64,000 nt of DNA from Haliotis asinina (taxonomy: Eukaryota; Mollusca; Gastropoda; Lepetellida; Haliotidae): NCBI RefSeq assembly GCF_037392515.1, contig NC_090285.1, positions 4,653,501 through 4,717,500 on the forward strand. The letters are read 5' to 3'. The notes under the pieces are model-generated. The model was not told where the DNA came from, ran no database searches, and worked only from the letters and a program-made list of their open reading frames with translations. Of the stretch, positions 1-10,920 are shown piece by piece (the first letter of the stretch is position 1; each line of letters opens with the position of its first letter). Position numbers and translations under genes: made by a program.

Positions 1-1619
1 TGTTGTCCCTGTGTATACCCCATGTCTCTCGCTGCAAAATGTAGGTCACAACACCAGGACGTGTCTCCGTAGCTTGGCGCACTGAATCAGGTCTTGGTGA
101 CATTGCGTAATACCTCTAGAACGAAGGTTATTTTATAGGCCGGTTAAATGTCATGGTGGCCACAGGGAACGCCACACTTAAAAAAGTACCATTTGCCGCT
201 GAAGCTACATTTCGAGTACAAACCTCGAACCGCGAAAACCACAATGACGAAGAGAATCAATACCTTTATTTCAAAAGGGCGCCTCTCATTGATTACAATG
301 GATTGAAATTGTTTAAGTAACATGTCCTTTGTTTTGTTAATGTAGTAGCGGGTAGAGGGGTAATGTTGGTGGAGGGGTGCACGCAACACAACGCTACTTG
401 TGGTTATAGTTGACAGCCGTTTATTTCAATTAAAATGAATAGTTGAGGTGACCCTGAAAACATACATACACGTAACTACATATTTGAGCGTAGCATTCAT
501 AACATGGCATTCATATGGAAGTATTGCATTTTCCATTTATTAACGGGATATAACTAGCCCTGATACTGCTCTAGCACAAATACATTGCAAAATATAAATA
601 ACAACATGAAAACTATTCATACATACATAAATCATTTAGGATATTCAATAAGTATGTTGCACATATACCTGAGGAAAATGCATTTAGTTTAATACTTATA
701 AGGTCCTATAATGTACACTTACCACTGTGTGGCAATGAGTGACTACGACCTCTCATGCAGTCGAGTTGTCGAAGATCATTCTAAAAAATTAAAATACAAC
801 CTTGATAATACTAATAATGGTATATAAGATACGTTATGATAAAATCCACAAATCTCACATCTACCCTCACCACTTCATATCACATTCACACGATTATACA
901 TTCACACCATCTGTTAATTTTGTCTAGTTAGTTTTAGCCTGGTAGAGACCAAATGTATATGCCATATTTAATGTAAATATGTAATTTATATTCGATGACG
1001 TAATTTAGATAAATTTCACTTAACATACTCGTCCAACCGACGGTACTGATAGTTGGGAACATGGTGATACATTTAGTTGTACAATAGATACATTTACTTA
1101 TACACGGAAGCATTAATATAACACTTCCGTAAGGGGTACACTATATACAATATCATAAATACACATACAATATATGTACTGACCTGATAAACTCCTCATT
1201 AACTCCATAAAACATCCAATATACTGAACTGATCCTCCTCTTTTTATGATCTTTATTGACTGCCACTAAGCTGTGTGTAACACAAACCTTTAAAACTTAG
1301 CAGACAATAGGTGGCAAGCTGACCAGAGAAACTGAGACAGAAAGACAAAAGAAGCATGTGCAGAGTGGAAGCGCATGGGTCAGAAGCTGGCCTGACCCAG
1401 TAGAGAGACTATTGTTAATTGGAGTGATTGTGGGTGCAGGGATACATTTAACTGAGAGGGTTTGTTATATTTTATTTGTACACATAAAAGCTGACACCTA
1501 TACACTATATATTAACTATATACAAGTTCTTAATATTGAAACGTATAGACTATGAAACTAATAACGATTAAAACATGACCTGGCCACATACTTCCCTTCC
1601 CCATGAAATGACGTCCTCG

Positions 1620-2258
1620 TCATTTGGAAGTTCCATCCAGAATGGAAATAAAAGCTTGAGAAAGGCTGCCACTCAGTCTTTCTAGAACGCCACTAGCTGC
1701 AAGCTCTTGAATGGCTCTGGATCTCCTGTCCATATTAGCATTTGAAGGTGGCACTCTGTGACTCATGACATACTCCCCAGACGTCATCCAAGGAGGCTTC
1801 TTAATTTGTCTTCCTGAACGCCTTGGAGCAGGTTCAGGTGGAGATCTCGGTGTAGATGCAGCGGCGGAAGCTATCTGGACTCCAGCTATCTCCTGTCCAG
1901 TTACGTCCCCATCATTGTTCGCAGTTGCATCAACTTCTTGATTTTCTTCTGTGTCCTGCTGTTCCTCCAACAACACTGACATATGGCCGTCGCCACCAGA
2001 AGAAGATCCCCCTACTTCAAGAAATTCTTGGTCGTCACCGGTCCTCTCTTGGGTAGATAACTTATCTTCAGCAGACACTGTGTTCATCGCAAGGGAGCCA
2101 TGAACTTCTGCTGCTTCTTGAAACGTCTGAACAGGCACTGTAATTGTTCCAAGTTCTATGGTATCACTCTCCTTCTCATTTATCACCTCTGATGTCGTCT
2201 CTTGAAAGGGAGATGGTACAATCAAGGTCCTTTGTCTAGGAATGGGAGTTGGTCTCAT
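1620..2258 (-). CDS. Third ORF of the Gypsy-type element, possibly an integrase tail
   Basis: A 212-residue acidic, Ser/Glu-rich, low-complexity protein that starts 4 bases before the end of pol. Near residue 145 it has PAPRRSGRQIKKPPW. This Arg-rich R-R-S-x-R...P-P-x pattern is common in the extreme C-terminal tails of Ty3/gypsy integrases, so it may act as an integrase extension expressed separately. No membrane segment or signal peptide is visible, so it is not an envelope. Function is unknown. Confidence 0.55.
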   Translation of the reverse strand: MRPTPIPRQRTLIVPSPFQETTSEVINEKESDTIELGTITVPVQTFQEAAEVHGSLAMNTVSAEDKLSTQERTGDDQEFLEVGGSSSGGDGHMSVLLEEQQDTEENQEVDATANNDGDVTGQEIAGVQIASAAASTPRSPPEPAPRRSGRQIKKPPWMTSGEYVMSHRVPPSNANMDRRSRAIQELAASGVLERLSGSLSQAFISILDGTSK

Positions 2259-5200
2259 TTTAGGCTTAGCATCCTCTGCTGGTAATATAGCTCCGATAGG
2301 TATAGTAGATGATTGCGATGTAAAGTCCTCTTACGTCCTTCTCCAGATTCCTTACGGACAACAAATACAGGAATGTCCATGTTAGGCTGTTCCAGGACTA
2401 TGTGTACATCCTCCTCCCATCGGTCTGCCAGTTTATGTCGTCCATCAAACGCCAAAACCTTTACCAGCACTCGGTCTCCTACTTCAATGGTTCCTCCTCT
2501 AACCTTCAGATCATATCCGACCTTCTGTCTGTCTTGAGCACTGCGGGTAGTCTTAGATGCCTGCTCATAAGCACTCCTGAGTCTTTCCCGGAGGGCCTTG
2601 GTATACTGATACACTGACTTCCTCTCTCTATTGAGTTCTAAGCCAAAAGCAAGATCGATGGGTAATCTAGGTTCACGTCCAAACATGAGGAAGAATGGGG
2701 TCTGGCCGGTGGTCTCATGGCGAATGCAATTGTATGCGTGAACTAAAGGTCCTACATAATTCTTCCAATCCCGTTTCTTATCAGGTGATAGGGTGCCCAG
2801 CATGTCACAGAGGGTCCTGTTAAACCGCTCACACATGCCGTTGCCCATGGGATGGTATGGAGTGGTCCTTGACTTTTTGATATTCAATATGTCACACAAT
2901 TCCTTAATGAGTTTGCCCTCAAAGTTGGCTCCTTGATCTGTGTGGAGACGCTGTGGCATTCCATAGTGTTGAACAAAATTGGTGTAGAAGGTCTCTGCAG
3001 TCGTCTTTGCTGTCTGGTTCCGTGTGGGAATAGCCATGGCATACCGGGTAAAATGGTCTGTAATTACCAGAACATTTTCGTATCCTCGTGACGATTCCAG
3101 GGAAAGGAAGTCCATACATACTAACTCCAGCGGCTGGCTGGTGCTGATACTCACTAAAGGTGCTCTGGCATTGGTGGGAGACTTTCTTTGGAGACATCTT
3201 CCACAAGCACGTACCCAGGCGTCAGTATCTTTTGCCATTCCTGGCCAAAAAAATCTGTCCCGGATCAGTGAAAGGGTACGGTCCCGTCCAGGGTGCCCCA
3301 CTTCGTCATGGCATCCTGTCATCGCTCTATCTACACAAGAGCTCGGAAGTACCAGCTGTAGTCTCTTCTTTTCCCCTGTGATTATCTGCCGATATAGAAC
3401 CCCATTCTCCAAGATTAGACTGTCAAAAACTCTGAAGAGGCAAGCATCAGACGTTGTAGGTGGAATCATTTGTTTCCTTGGCTTAACTCCAGATCTCACA
3501 CTTGCAATCCACGGTCGGAGAATTGGATCTTGATATTGCATCTTCCTCCAGTCTCTTTTGGTCATGTTGCGGATATCTTGTCCTTGGTCCAGATCCATGT
3601 CGATGACCTCAGCTGATAGGCATAGGGATTCCACAAACGGTTGGGAATGAATAATGTTGCACACAGCTTTGACAGATTTTGTAGGAATTTGTGATTCCTC
3701 CTCTTCCTCCCTTGTCAATCCTGGTAGCCGGGATAATCCATCTGCATCAGCATTACTCTGGCCTGGACGATAGATAATGTCAAAGTTATAAGCTGAAAGT
3801 GCTGCTAACCAGCGATGACCTGTTGCATCCAATTTGGCAGTGGTGAGCACATAAGTCAGTGGATTATTGTCCGTATATACGGTGAAAGTGTTTCCATACA
3901 AGTAATCCTTGAATTTCTCTGTCACTGCCCATTTGAGAGCCAAGAACTCTAAACGGTGTGCCGAATAATTCCTCTCTGATTTACTTAATCCACGACTCCC
4001 GTAGCAGATTACTTGTTTCCTCCCATCTTCTGTCTCTTGGTATAAAACTGCACCAAGCCCACATGTACTGGCATCTGTGTGTAGCTCAAACCTTTTAGTG
4101 TAGTCAGGGTATCCCAACACAGGTGGTGACGATAGGACCTCCTTCAATTTCTGAAAAGCCGACTCTTGTTCTGTACCCCAAGACCAAGGCTTACAAGCAT
4201 AGTTCTTCTTCTTAGTCCTCTTGGATTCCTTTGGAGCTGGCATCAGGCTTGAGAGTGGGTGAGCAATCCTTGCGAAATCCTTCACAAACTTACGATAGTA
4301 ACCAGCGAAACCAAGGAACTGACGGACTTGCTCTGGCGTTGTAGGACGTGGCCAATCCTTGATACGCTGTACTTTGTGTGGATCTGCTTCAACCCCTTCC
4401 GATGACACCACGTGTCCCAGGAACTTTATCCTCTCCTTGAAGAAAGAGCACTTGTCGGGTGTCAACTTCAGCCCACACTCTCTGATCCTCTGGAAGACTC
4501 TGGCAAGTCGATTCAAGTGTTCTTCATAAGTGTCCGAGAACACAATGATGTCATCTATGTAGATTAAGCAGATCTTGAGATGAAGTCCGTCAAAGCACTC
4601 GTTCATCAGTCGCTGGTAAGTGGCGGGGCTGTTGCACAGACCAAAGGGCATCCTGACATACTCATAAAATCCGAGTGGTCCGACTGTGAAAGCTGTCCTT
4701 TCTTTGTGTTCTTCAGCCAACTCAACCTGATGATACCCACTCTTCATGTCCAACGTTGTGAAGTATTTGGATCCAACAAGGGCATCAAACATCTCCTCCA
4801 CTCTCGGCAAAGAATAGCTGTCCTTGATGGTCCTATTATTGAGCTGTCTGAAGTCTACACATAGCCTAAGTTTGCCATTTTTCTTTCGTACCAGTACAAC
4901 ATTAGATGACCAAGGTGAATGTGTCTTGCGAATGACCCCACCAAGGAGAAGTTGTTGGAGATGATCTCTTACTTCTTGATACATTGGAGGCGGAATCCGC
5001 CTATGTCGTTGCTTGAATGGACACTCATCCGTCAGCTCGATCCTATGAACTACCTTGTCAGTAAAGCCAACATCCATATCCCCTTTTGAAAAGATGTCCA
5101 AATGTTGTCGGATAACATCTTTGCCTCGGGCCAGTTCATCAGGAGTTACGGCAGCTTCCTCAAAGTCCGTCTTCTCAATCAATGGTTCATCAACAGAGTC

Positions 5201-6052
5201 ATTTATCTGAGGAACATCTTCAACGGTCACTGGTTGTAATTCGCATAGTATGGCATTAGGTGGTACAGCAACAGTCCTAGCGGTAATATTACAAACATAG
5301 ACTTCAACCCCCTTCTTCTGTTGGTCATTGTAAGTGACTAAGCTTGGAGCTATGTCAAGGTCATCTGGTATTGCTGAAGTTCTCGTGGCTTGTAGTACAA
5401 CACAAGTGGGGTGATAATTAAGCCGTTTATCCATATATCCGTGAATCTTCACTTCGCTGTTAGGTGGAATGATAATCCTCTTGCACTCAGCGCTCTTCAC
5501 TATGGCTAACTTGTTCTGACGCTTTGCTAACTCCTTCTCTCGAAGTACAATGCATCTAAAAGCCAGGTACCATGGGGTGAAGAGATTAGCAGACTGTAAG
5601 AATCGGTTTCCATGTTGTTCTTTACACTTGACCATAAGTGAATTCAAAATGTTAGTGCCAATAAGAACAGGTACCGCTTCGTTGTATTCACTGTCGGGAA
5701 CAACTAAGAATAGACCTTGCTGGTCAACTGGTAACATACCTGTGACTTTTATGGATGTTTCAACATATCCGAGGTATGGTAGCGGCTTACCATCCGCACA
5801 CTCTACATGTAGGATACCTTGTAGTCGCTGTATAGTGATATGAGACAGATTATCACGATGGAAAGACTCACTCATGGTTGATACAGTTGCTCCAGTATCC
5901 AGAAGGGCTTTAGTATCCACTCCGTGAACGGCAATTTCTACTTCTGATGCAGTGCCCACGAGACCGATTATGTCATCATCTTTGGGGCTCTGTACACTAA
6001 AATCCATAGTTCGCCCCGCACTATGGATCCTCCTCAGTTTAACGGACCCCAA
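2255..6052 (-). CDS. Pol polyprotein (protease-RT-RNase H-integrase), Ty3/gypsy type
   Basis: A 1,265-residue open frame with the Ty3/gypsy domain order. An aspartic protease motif (D52-T-G, in LLDTGATVS) is followed by reverse transcriptase at roughly residues 345-530, with the YIDD catalytic box at 498-501. RNase H spans about 600-730 (HTDAST, then TDNNPLTY). The integrase has an HHCC zinc finger (H...H...CGRC) and a DDE core in which D1039 lies in HTDQGANF, followed by CERFNRT. A GPY/F-like C-terminal module follows. The domain order RT-RH-IN separates Ty3/gypsy from Ty1/copia. The frame looks whole. The first residues overlap the gag end. Confidence 0.9.
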   Translation of the reverse strand: MGSVKLRRIHSAGRTMDFSVQSPKDDDIIGLVGTASEVEIAVHGVDTKALLDTGATVSTMSESFHRDNLSHITIQRLQGILHVECADGKPLPYLGYVETSIKVTGMLPVDQQGLFLVVPDSEYNEAVPVLIGTNILNSLMVKCKEQHGNRFLQSANLFTPWYLAFRCIVLREKELAKRQNKLAIVKSAECKRIIIPPNSEVKIHGYMDKRLNYHPTCVVLQATRTSAIPDDLDIAPSLVTYNDQQKKGVEVYVCNITARTVAVPPNAILCELQPVTVEDVPQINDSVDEPLIEKTDFEEAAVTPDELARGKDVIRQHLDIFSKGDMDVGFTDKVVHRIELTDECPFKQRHRRIPPPMYQEVRDHLQQLLLGGVIRKTHSPWSSNVVLVRKKNGKLRLCVDFRQLNNRTIKDSYSLPRVEEMFDALVGSKYFTTLDMKSGYHQVELAEEHKERTAFTVGPLGFYEYVRMPFGLCNSPATYQRLMNECFDGLHLKICLIYIDDIIVFSDTYEEHLNRLARVFQRIRECGLKLTPDKCSFFKERIKFLGHVVSSEGVEADPHKVQRIKDWPRPTTPEQVRQFLGFAGYYRKFVKDFARIAHPLSSLMPAPKESKRTKKKNYACKPWSWGTEQESAFQKLKEVLSSPPVLGYPDYTKRFELHTDASTCGLGAVLYQETEDGRKQVICYGSRGLSKSERNYSAHRLEFLALKWAVTEKFKDYLYGNTFTVYTDNNPLTYVLTTAKLDATGHRWLAALSAYNFDIIYRPGQSNADADGLSRLPGLTREEEEESQIPTKSVKAVCNIIHSQPFVESLCLSAEVIDMDLDQGQDIRNMTKRDWRKMQYQDPILRPWIASVRSGVKPRKQMIPPTTSDACLFRVFDSLILENGVLYRQIITGEKKRLQLVLPSSCVDRAMTGCHDEVGHPGRDRTLSLIRDRFFWPGMAKDTDAWVRACGRCLQRKSPTNARAPLVSISTSQPLELVCMDFLSLESSRGYENVLVITDHFTRYAMAIPTRNQTAKTTAETFYTNFVQHYGMPQRLHTDQGANFEGKLIKELCDILNIKKSRTTPYHPMGNGMCERFNRTLCDMLGTLSPDKKRDWKNYVGPLVHAYNCIRHETTGQTPFFLMFGREPRLPIDLAFGLELNRERKSVYQYTKALRERLRSAYEQASKTTRSAQDRQKVGYDLKVRGGTIEVGDRVLVKVLAFDGRHKLADRWEEDVHIVLEQPNMDIPVFVVRKESGEGRKRTLHRNHLLYLSELYYQQRMLSLK

Positions 6053-7248
6053 CTGTGATCCATCCTAACTGTGCACTTGTAGCTGATGTGTCCGGGTTGA
6101 CCACAGCGGTAGCAGATGGGAGTAGGTTGTCCATAGGCATCAGTTGTCCATCCTTGTCTTGGCCTGACTGTCCTGGGTATAAAGGCTTGCTGTCCCTGGA
6201 CGTTGCTGTTCTGAGCGTTCCAAAACGTAGTAGGGAGTGAATGTTGAGCTGGAGGACTCTGGGTATGTTGTGGCATCGTGTGAAATCCCTGAAATGGTGT
6301 GTAACAGTTGCTTGAATACTCAACTTGTGGTTGTGCCTTTTTTTTTAGATCAGCTACTTCCCCAGTAAGCTTCCTGATCATCCCCTTGATCTCTGCCAGT
6401 TCCGTATTCTCCTTAGAGACAGCTGCCATACCAAGAGTAGACTTCTTCTTTGTATTCATCAAGTGGGAAAGTAGGGCGGGCGACTCTTCACGCATCTTGA
6501 GTTCTTGTTCTATTCTTCTAAGGCTGATGAGAAGATCACTATAGGTGTGGCTCTGATCATATTTATGTCCAGAAACATCCTTCAACTTGGGCAGAAGTCC
6601 CGTCCATAGCATGGATTTAAGCATCCTGTCCTGTTTGTGAGAGGCAACTTCTCCTGCATCGATGGCCTGGCCCAAGAGGTCCTCTAGACGTACAGCCCAG
6701 GTAGCAACTGACTCCGTCTCTGTCTGTTTAGCTGAGTAGAATTTGGCAAGAAGTGTCTCTGTGGCATCTACTTCTCCGAAGACGCTGTCCATTTTAGCTA
6801 GAATAGTGCTTCCATCAACATGTGGGCCTAACCTAAGTAAAACTCTAGCAGCAGTCCCTTTGAGTGACCTCCTGATGGCTTGCTTGATGTTGTCCTCAGA
6901 GTGTATCTTGTCCTGGAAGACGCACTGTACTTCATAGCGCCAAATATCATATGTGGTATCCTTATTTACCTCTCCGAAAAAGAATGGAAGGCGTGGTACC
7001 TCTGCCACCTTGATTATGGTATTGGTCTTGATCTTGGCATCTTCTGGATCCTCCGATTCGGTCTTTACCACGGGGGTACCAGAGCATTCACGCATCCAAT
7101 TCATAAAGTCTTCTGGGGAGTCAGACTTTGGGCGTAACTTCAGTGCATTGAGAGTAGACACAAGTTGGTCTATTTCTTCTTTAGACATACCATCGGACGC
7201 CATAGTAACTGAACTGATGACCACAATGGTATGAAGAAATGTATACAC
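6034..7248 (-). CDS. Gag-like protein of the unit 1 Gypsy-type element
   Basis: A 404-residue Gag-like protein of a fossil retroelement. The N-terminal half is alpha-helical and capsid-like, with the wording WRYEVQCVF and a later LLAKFYSAKQ...SVATWAVRLEDLL stretch typical of Ty3/gypsy Gag. Near the C-terminus is one CCHC zinc knuckle (C379, C382, H387, C392; spacing CX2CX4HX4C), which in this family binds genomic RNA. The frame is open throughout. It lies upstream of pol in element order, and pol opens about 19 bases before gag closes in another frame, the arrangement usual for this family. The start is the first ATG, about 140 bp inside the element end. Confidence 0.85.
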   Translation of the reverse strand: MYTFLHTIVVISSVTMASDGMSKEEIDQLVSTLNALKLRPKSDSPEDFMNWMRECSGTPVVKTESEDPEDAKIKTNTIIKVAEVPRLPFFFGEVNKDTTYDIWRYEVQCVFQDKIHSEDNIKQAIRRSLKGTAARVLLRLGPHVDGSTILAKMDSVFGEVDATETLLAKFYSAKQTETESVATWAVRLEDLLGQAIDAGEVASHKQDRMLKSMLWTGLLPKLKDVSGHKYDQSHTYSDLLISLRRIEQELKMREESPALLSHLMNTKKKSTLGMAAVSKENTELAEIKGMIRKLTGEVADLKKKAQPQVEYSSNCYTPFQGFHTMPQHTQSPPAQHSLPTTFWNAQNSNVQGQQAFIPRTVRPRQGWTTDAYGQPTPICYRCGQPGHISYKCTVRMDHSWGPLN

Positions 7249-7390
7249 GGCAGGTATAATATCTACTGGTATACAACAATACGACAGGTGAGTGGGATAC
7301 CCACACTACCTATGTTTGAGTGGTGGATACTACAGGTAAGTAAACAACTAACCTATACACCACGTAGGTGTACTACATTAACAAATGACA

Positions 7391-8171
7391 ACATTAATAT
7401 TTTTATGTTTATTTTGTTCTTTAATCTTGCATTCTCTGCTTTTTTTCACAAATTGTATTACCAGCTACCAACTAAGGGGTGTATAAAATGTTTTCTTTTG
7501 TCTCGAATGCATGGGATACTCACATTCAGATTTGGATGTCCTATATGCTGGAGACGTTTTTATAGGTCGTTTATGAGTCTTTAAACTACCTTCACATTGG
7601 TGTAGATTACGCATCTACATGCACAACCAGTAATGGGGGACACATATGACTAAAATGTTCGCGTTTACAGATGTCACATATATTGACAACAGCGTGGAGC
7701 GAGTGATTTTATGGGTCATTTAAGAGCCATTATACAAAGCGTGTGCAAGAAATATCTGCTGTCTATAGTTCGATGCAGAACATTAATTGGGTGCATGCAT
7801 GAATCAAAGTTTCTCATGTACAGCCGATATAAATATGGCACTGTTCATGTTTTCAACGTGTGAACAACATATATGCTTTGTTTCTGTGCTAGAATCATAA
7901 TCAGACGTGGTCCAGTCTAATACTTTCTGGATTTGTGTCTCTTAAACACAACAGGTTTGTACAAGTTTGTTTGTAGGTTTAAAGAACCACACCTGTCTCT
8001 TTCGCCCAAATGCTCTACACCTGAGCTCTGTGTGACTTTACACCTTCCTTCTTCAGAAATCTAACACTAACATCTAACGTGATATACGTGGATTGCTGTT
8101 AAAAGCGGTTTTAACGTAGTTTATACCTCCACATATCCCTGAACCTTACCTACAGTGGCATGTTCATGTAC
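7391..8171. other. Noncoding unit sequence after the Gypsy-type insertion
   Basis: Aligns with 52,715-53,545 in unit 3 and partly with 28,350-28,445 in unit 2. Parts also resemble 15,880-16,060 and 21,300-21,650, so it is itself an old repeat. No supported gene. Confidence 0.6.
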
Positions 8172-8320
8172 TTGTTTAGGTGCCTGACTGTGAGGTCGTG
8201 GGTTTGAATCCTAAATAGGACTCAACTCCAGAAAAAGTAATAGAATTACTTTTGTACTTTCCTAAGAAAGTGTAATTCCAATACATTTGTCCCCTTTCTA
8301 AATGACATTGTGTGATCATA
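8172..8320 (+). repeat. tRNA-derived SINE (family S1), 5'-truncated
   Basis: A pol III B-box-like GGGTTTGAATCC near 8,200 is followed by the family body (ACTTTCCTAAGAAAGTG) and the end TTTCTAAATGACATTGTG. Paralogues in the same place are at 28,446 and 53,545. Confidence 0.7.
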
Positions 8321-8394
8321 GCTTTCGGCCGCGCGAGCCGTGCCAGTAAACACTTATCAGAGAGGTACACAAAGTCCGCAGTCTAGACAACCAG

Positions 8395-8619
8395 TCGTCC
8401 GACTTTCATTTTTGTGTTAGTCGCGGGGGCTGAGCGGGTCAGGTGGCTGACTTTGCATGTTAACGATTGGATACCTGACTCTGAGAGTGTGGGTTCGAAT
8501 TCCTTAGGGGGCTCAACACAAAAAAGTATTAGAATTTGTACTTTACCAAGAAAGTGTTGTCCTAAATATAACATATGTTACATTTGACCACTTTCTAAAT
8601 AGCATTGTGTAATCATAGA
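8395..8619 (+). repeat. tRNA-derived SINE (family S1)
   Basis: The head GGTCAGGTGGCTGACTTTGC is followed by the B box GGGTTCGAAT at 8,491-8,500, a body with ACCAAGAAAGTG, and the end CACTTTCTAAATAGCATTG. It lies directly after another S1 copy. Paralogues are at 28,690 and 53,765. Confidence 0.8.
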
Positions 8620-8654
8620 ATTGGTAGGCTGGTTTGTTGAGTGTTTGTGCCAGT

Positions 8655-8945
8655 GTCAGACCACCTCCACGATCCAGTGGCTAGTGCATGTACTCGGAGG
8701 GTCGGATTCGATCCCTGGCCTTCATATTGAAAGACCAGGGCCTCGTTCCTCGTTCCTTGCGCTACGACAGTCGTAAGTCTATGTTAAAGTATGGGAGTAA
8801 TGATCAACAGTGATATGTCACTGTTAAAATATGGGAGTTACACTCACCTTAGCGCTCGGACTGTTATAAGTCTATGTTAAAGTATGGGAGTAATGATCAA
8901 CAGTCATAAGTCTATGTTAAAGTATGGGAGTTACGATCATCTTAG
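8655..8945 (+). repeat. tRNA-derived SINE (family S2) with 40-bp tail repeats
   Basis: A-box-like GTGGCTAGTGCATG and B-box-like GGTCGGATTCGATCCC (8,699-8,715) are followed by about three degenerate copies of the 40-bp unit (AGTCGTAAGTCTATGTTAAA...). In unit 3 the same SINE has only one tail copy (54,118-54,160). In unit 2 this tail has grown into a large satellite. Confidence 0.7.
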
Positions 8946-9285
8946 CTCTACGGCAGTCAAAAAGTAGTGAGCCTAAACTCTACTCTCGATGTCTAATGTG
9001 TGTAAAGTCACCATTTCATTGTGAAGGAATCTTTAGTAAAGCCACATCCAAAGTTTGACATATGTGGGTAATGTAGTTCACGAGATGTGAGTCACCACAA
9101 CACATTGGGGTATAATATTTGTAAAATAATTGCAGAAAACGAAAACAATATATCATTTGGTACCCCTTGGATAATGGTATGTCCTCAAGTAAAATCATAT
9201 AAGATACGTTCATAGTGATATAGAATATATCCCCGTCATAATCAACAGCCAAAGATTTGGATTACTTGATTTAGATTTAGACATG
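8946..9285. other. Noncoding, conserved among units
   Basis: Aligns with 32,030-32,320 and 54,180-54,510. No supported gene. Confidence 0.5.
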
Positions 9286-9286
9286 G

Positions 9287-9470
9287 ACTGTCACTGACTA
9301 CACTGCATCATCACCTGTCTACAGTACTATCATCAGTCGCTACAGTACATCATAACTTGGCTACAGCACATCATCACCTGGCTACAGTACATCATCACTT
9401 GGTTACAGCACATCATCACTTGACTACAGCACATCTTTTGGTTACACTACATCATCACTTGGCCTACTTT
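9287..9470 (+). repeat. 21-bp minisatellite
   Basis: About eight degenerate copies of a 21-bp unit containing CTACAGCACATCATCACTTG. Because 21 is a multiple of three, one frame reads repeats of T-A-H-H-H-L. Paralogous arrays lie at 32,325-32,440 and 54,512-54,640 with different copy numbers. Confidence 0.8.
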
Positions 9471-9999
9471 CAGCATGATTCGCCAGCAGCAGGTCATCAC
9501 TCAGCAGGAGTGAGCACTCACTCGAAAGCCGCACATGAACACTCCCCTGTCGTAACAATACTGTCCGATCAACATCCTTCTCTTGCAGTGCACTCTCGTT
9601 AACGTAATGATTTTCATATATCAAAACACTCCAAAACACAAGTACTCCAATTGCAAAACATCTCTTTATGTGTTCTAAAGAGTATAAGAAGTGCATGAAC
9701 ATATCAAGCAATATATAAATTAATTTTATTCAACTGATTAGAGGAAAGCAAAAGCATAAGGCTAAAGAACTTTCGAAAATGTTTACACAAAGTAAAGTCT
9801 ACAAAAAGAAAGGGAGATAAGTCATATGGCCCCAAACGCATATGGACCAAGTGCGACATTCATCAGATTCGGTAGCCTGATTGGTAAGTATTGTGAAGAA
9901 CAGACTTAACACTTTTTATAAAACATTAACGTATTACATCTTGCCCAGACGGGTTTTAGAAATGATCACTCAACAAAAGATAACACCTTTGTTATGAAT
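9471..9999. other. Noncoding, conserved among units
   Basis: Aligns with 32,440-32,860 and 54,640-55,190. The His-rich reading frame that runs in from the 21-bp repeats continues to 9,602 but has a stop in unit 3. Confidence 0.45.
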
Positions 10000-10920
10000 A
10001 TGCTCAACCAATTACTAAAAACTAGCAAAAGCGTTCGATAATGTATGGAGGGTTGGGCTACTCAACAATGTAATTAATGGTAGATTTTTAACTCTTGTTT
10101 AAATTATGTATGCTAATATTAAAACGTATATACTATCCTTACTAATGATGGATGTACATCTGTGAGTCTTTGTAACTTCCCAGATATTGACAGGAACCAA
10201 TTTATTTCATTTATGATACTACTGTATGCAGATGTCACTGTCCTTTTTTGATGATTCTGCCCCTAGGTGGGGTGTACGATTTATACATATATTAGTCGCT
10301 CAAAGGGTAATCTGTTACTGGTATAAGCTATATTCTGTTGGAACAACTCCGAAAATCATCAAAGTTGATTTAGATAATTATGCACTTATCCGAGGTGCTA
10401 TCGTAACTATATATTTCATAACCCCTTAAATGTTTAATGCCAGTGGTTAACTTTTCAGGTAGAATCAATCCTAAAGGGTCAATTTTACCGAAGTTGGAAA
10501 ACTGAGATAGACAACAGCCCTGAAGGTTTCTATTACAAATACATTAAAAATCTTTAGAAAATTATCTCCTTCTTCCACCTATGTATATTTACCAGTTTTA
10601 AAATACGAAACGTGTAACCATAACGTATATGTTGAAGTTGGCCGTTGCCATGGCATTGATCGTCAAAACAGAACCTGCAGTCTCTATAGATCACTTGCTG
10701 TAGCAGATGATTTTCATTATTTATTTAAATTCGAAGCTTTTACTGAACAAAGAAATAAATACATTCCCATTAAATGCTTAATATCTTTCCCTAACCTAAT
10801 AACGTATAAAGCATATTCATGAAGCAAAACCTGGAGCAGTGAAAAAGATATAGCAAACTACCTACACCTAGTTGCTAAAAAGTGAGAAGAAACTGAATGA
10901 TATATGTCGTATTTATGTTG
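10000..10920 (+). pseudogene. Old LINE ORF2 remnant, unit 1
   Basis: Decayed reverse transcriptase 3' half. KAFDNVWR-like words occur near 10,025-10,050, a degenerate LLYADV box near 10,215, and a C-terminal zinc-knuckle stretch C-x2-C...DFHYLF near 10,670-10,740. Many stops and frame changes. The same remnant is at 32,870-33,640 and 55,200-56,035, so the insertion predates the duplication of the units. Confidence 0.65.

Larger units (their letters stand above)
323..7390 (-). mobile_element. Ty3/gypsy-type gag-pol element with terminal inverted repeats and no visible LTRs
   Basis: The ends are fixed by comparison with the empty site at about 52,710-52,715. Host sequence runs ...GTAACAT into the insert and resumes at ACATTAAT near 7,391, giving a 3-5 bp target duplication (ACAT/AACAT). 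The left end reads TGTCCTTTG...AATGTAGTA. The reverse complement of the right end reads TGTCATTTGTTAATGTAGTA, so the termini are inverted copies of about 20-25 bp. Minus-strand parts in order are a leader of about 140 bp, gag, pol, a small third ORF, a purine-rich stretch near 1,590-1,605, and about 1.25 kb of 3' noncoding DNA. I could not find the direct repeat expected of LTRs. gag and pol look whole with no obvious breaks, so it is probably young. It is absent from unit 3, so it inserted after the duplication. Confidence 0.8.

Noticed and set aside
1358-1555. Small plus-strand ORF in the 3' region of the Gypsy-type element
   Set aside because: No family features, antisense to the element's noncoding 3' part. 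Likely chance.
9357-9602. Histidine-rich protein gene
   Set aside because: The frame comes from a 21-bp repeat. Unit 3 has a stop in it and the units differ in copy number, so coding is not supported.
10226-10429. Small ORF repeated in all three units (MSLSFFDDSAP...)
   Set aside because: It lies out of frame within a decayed LINE ORF2 remnant. Its conservation is explained by duplication of the units.
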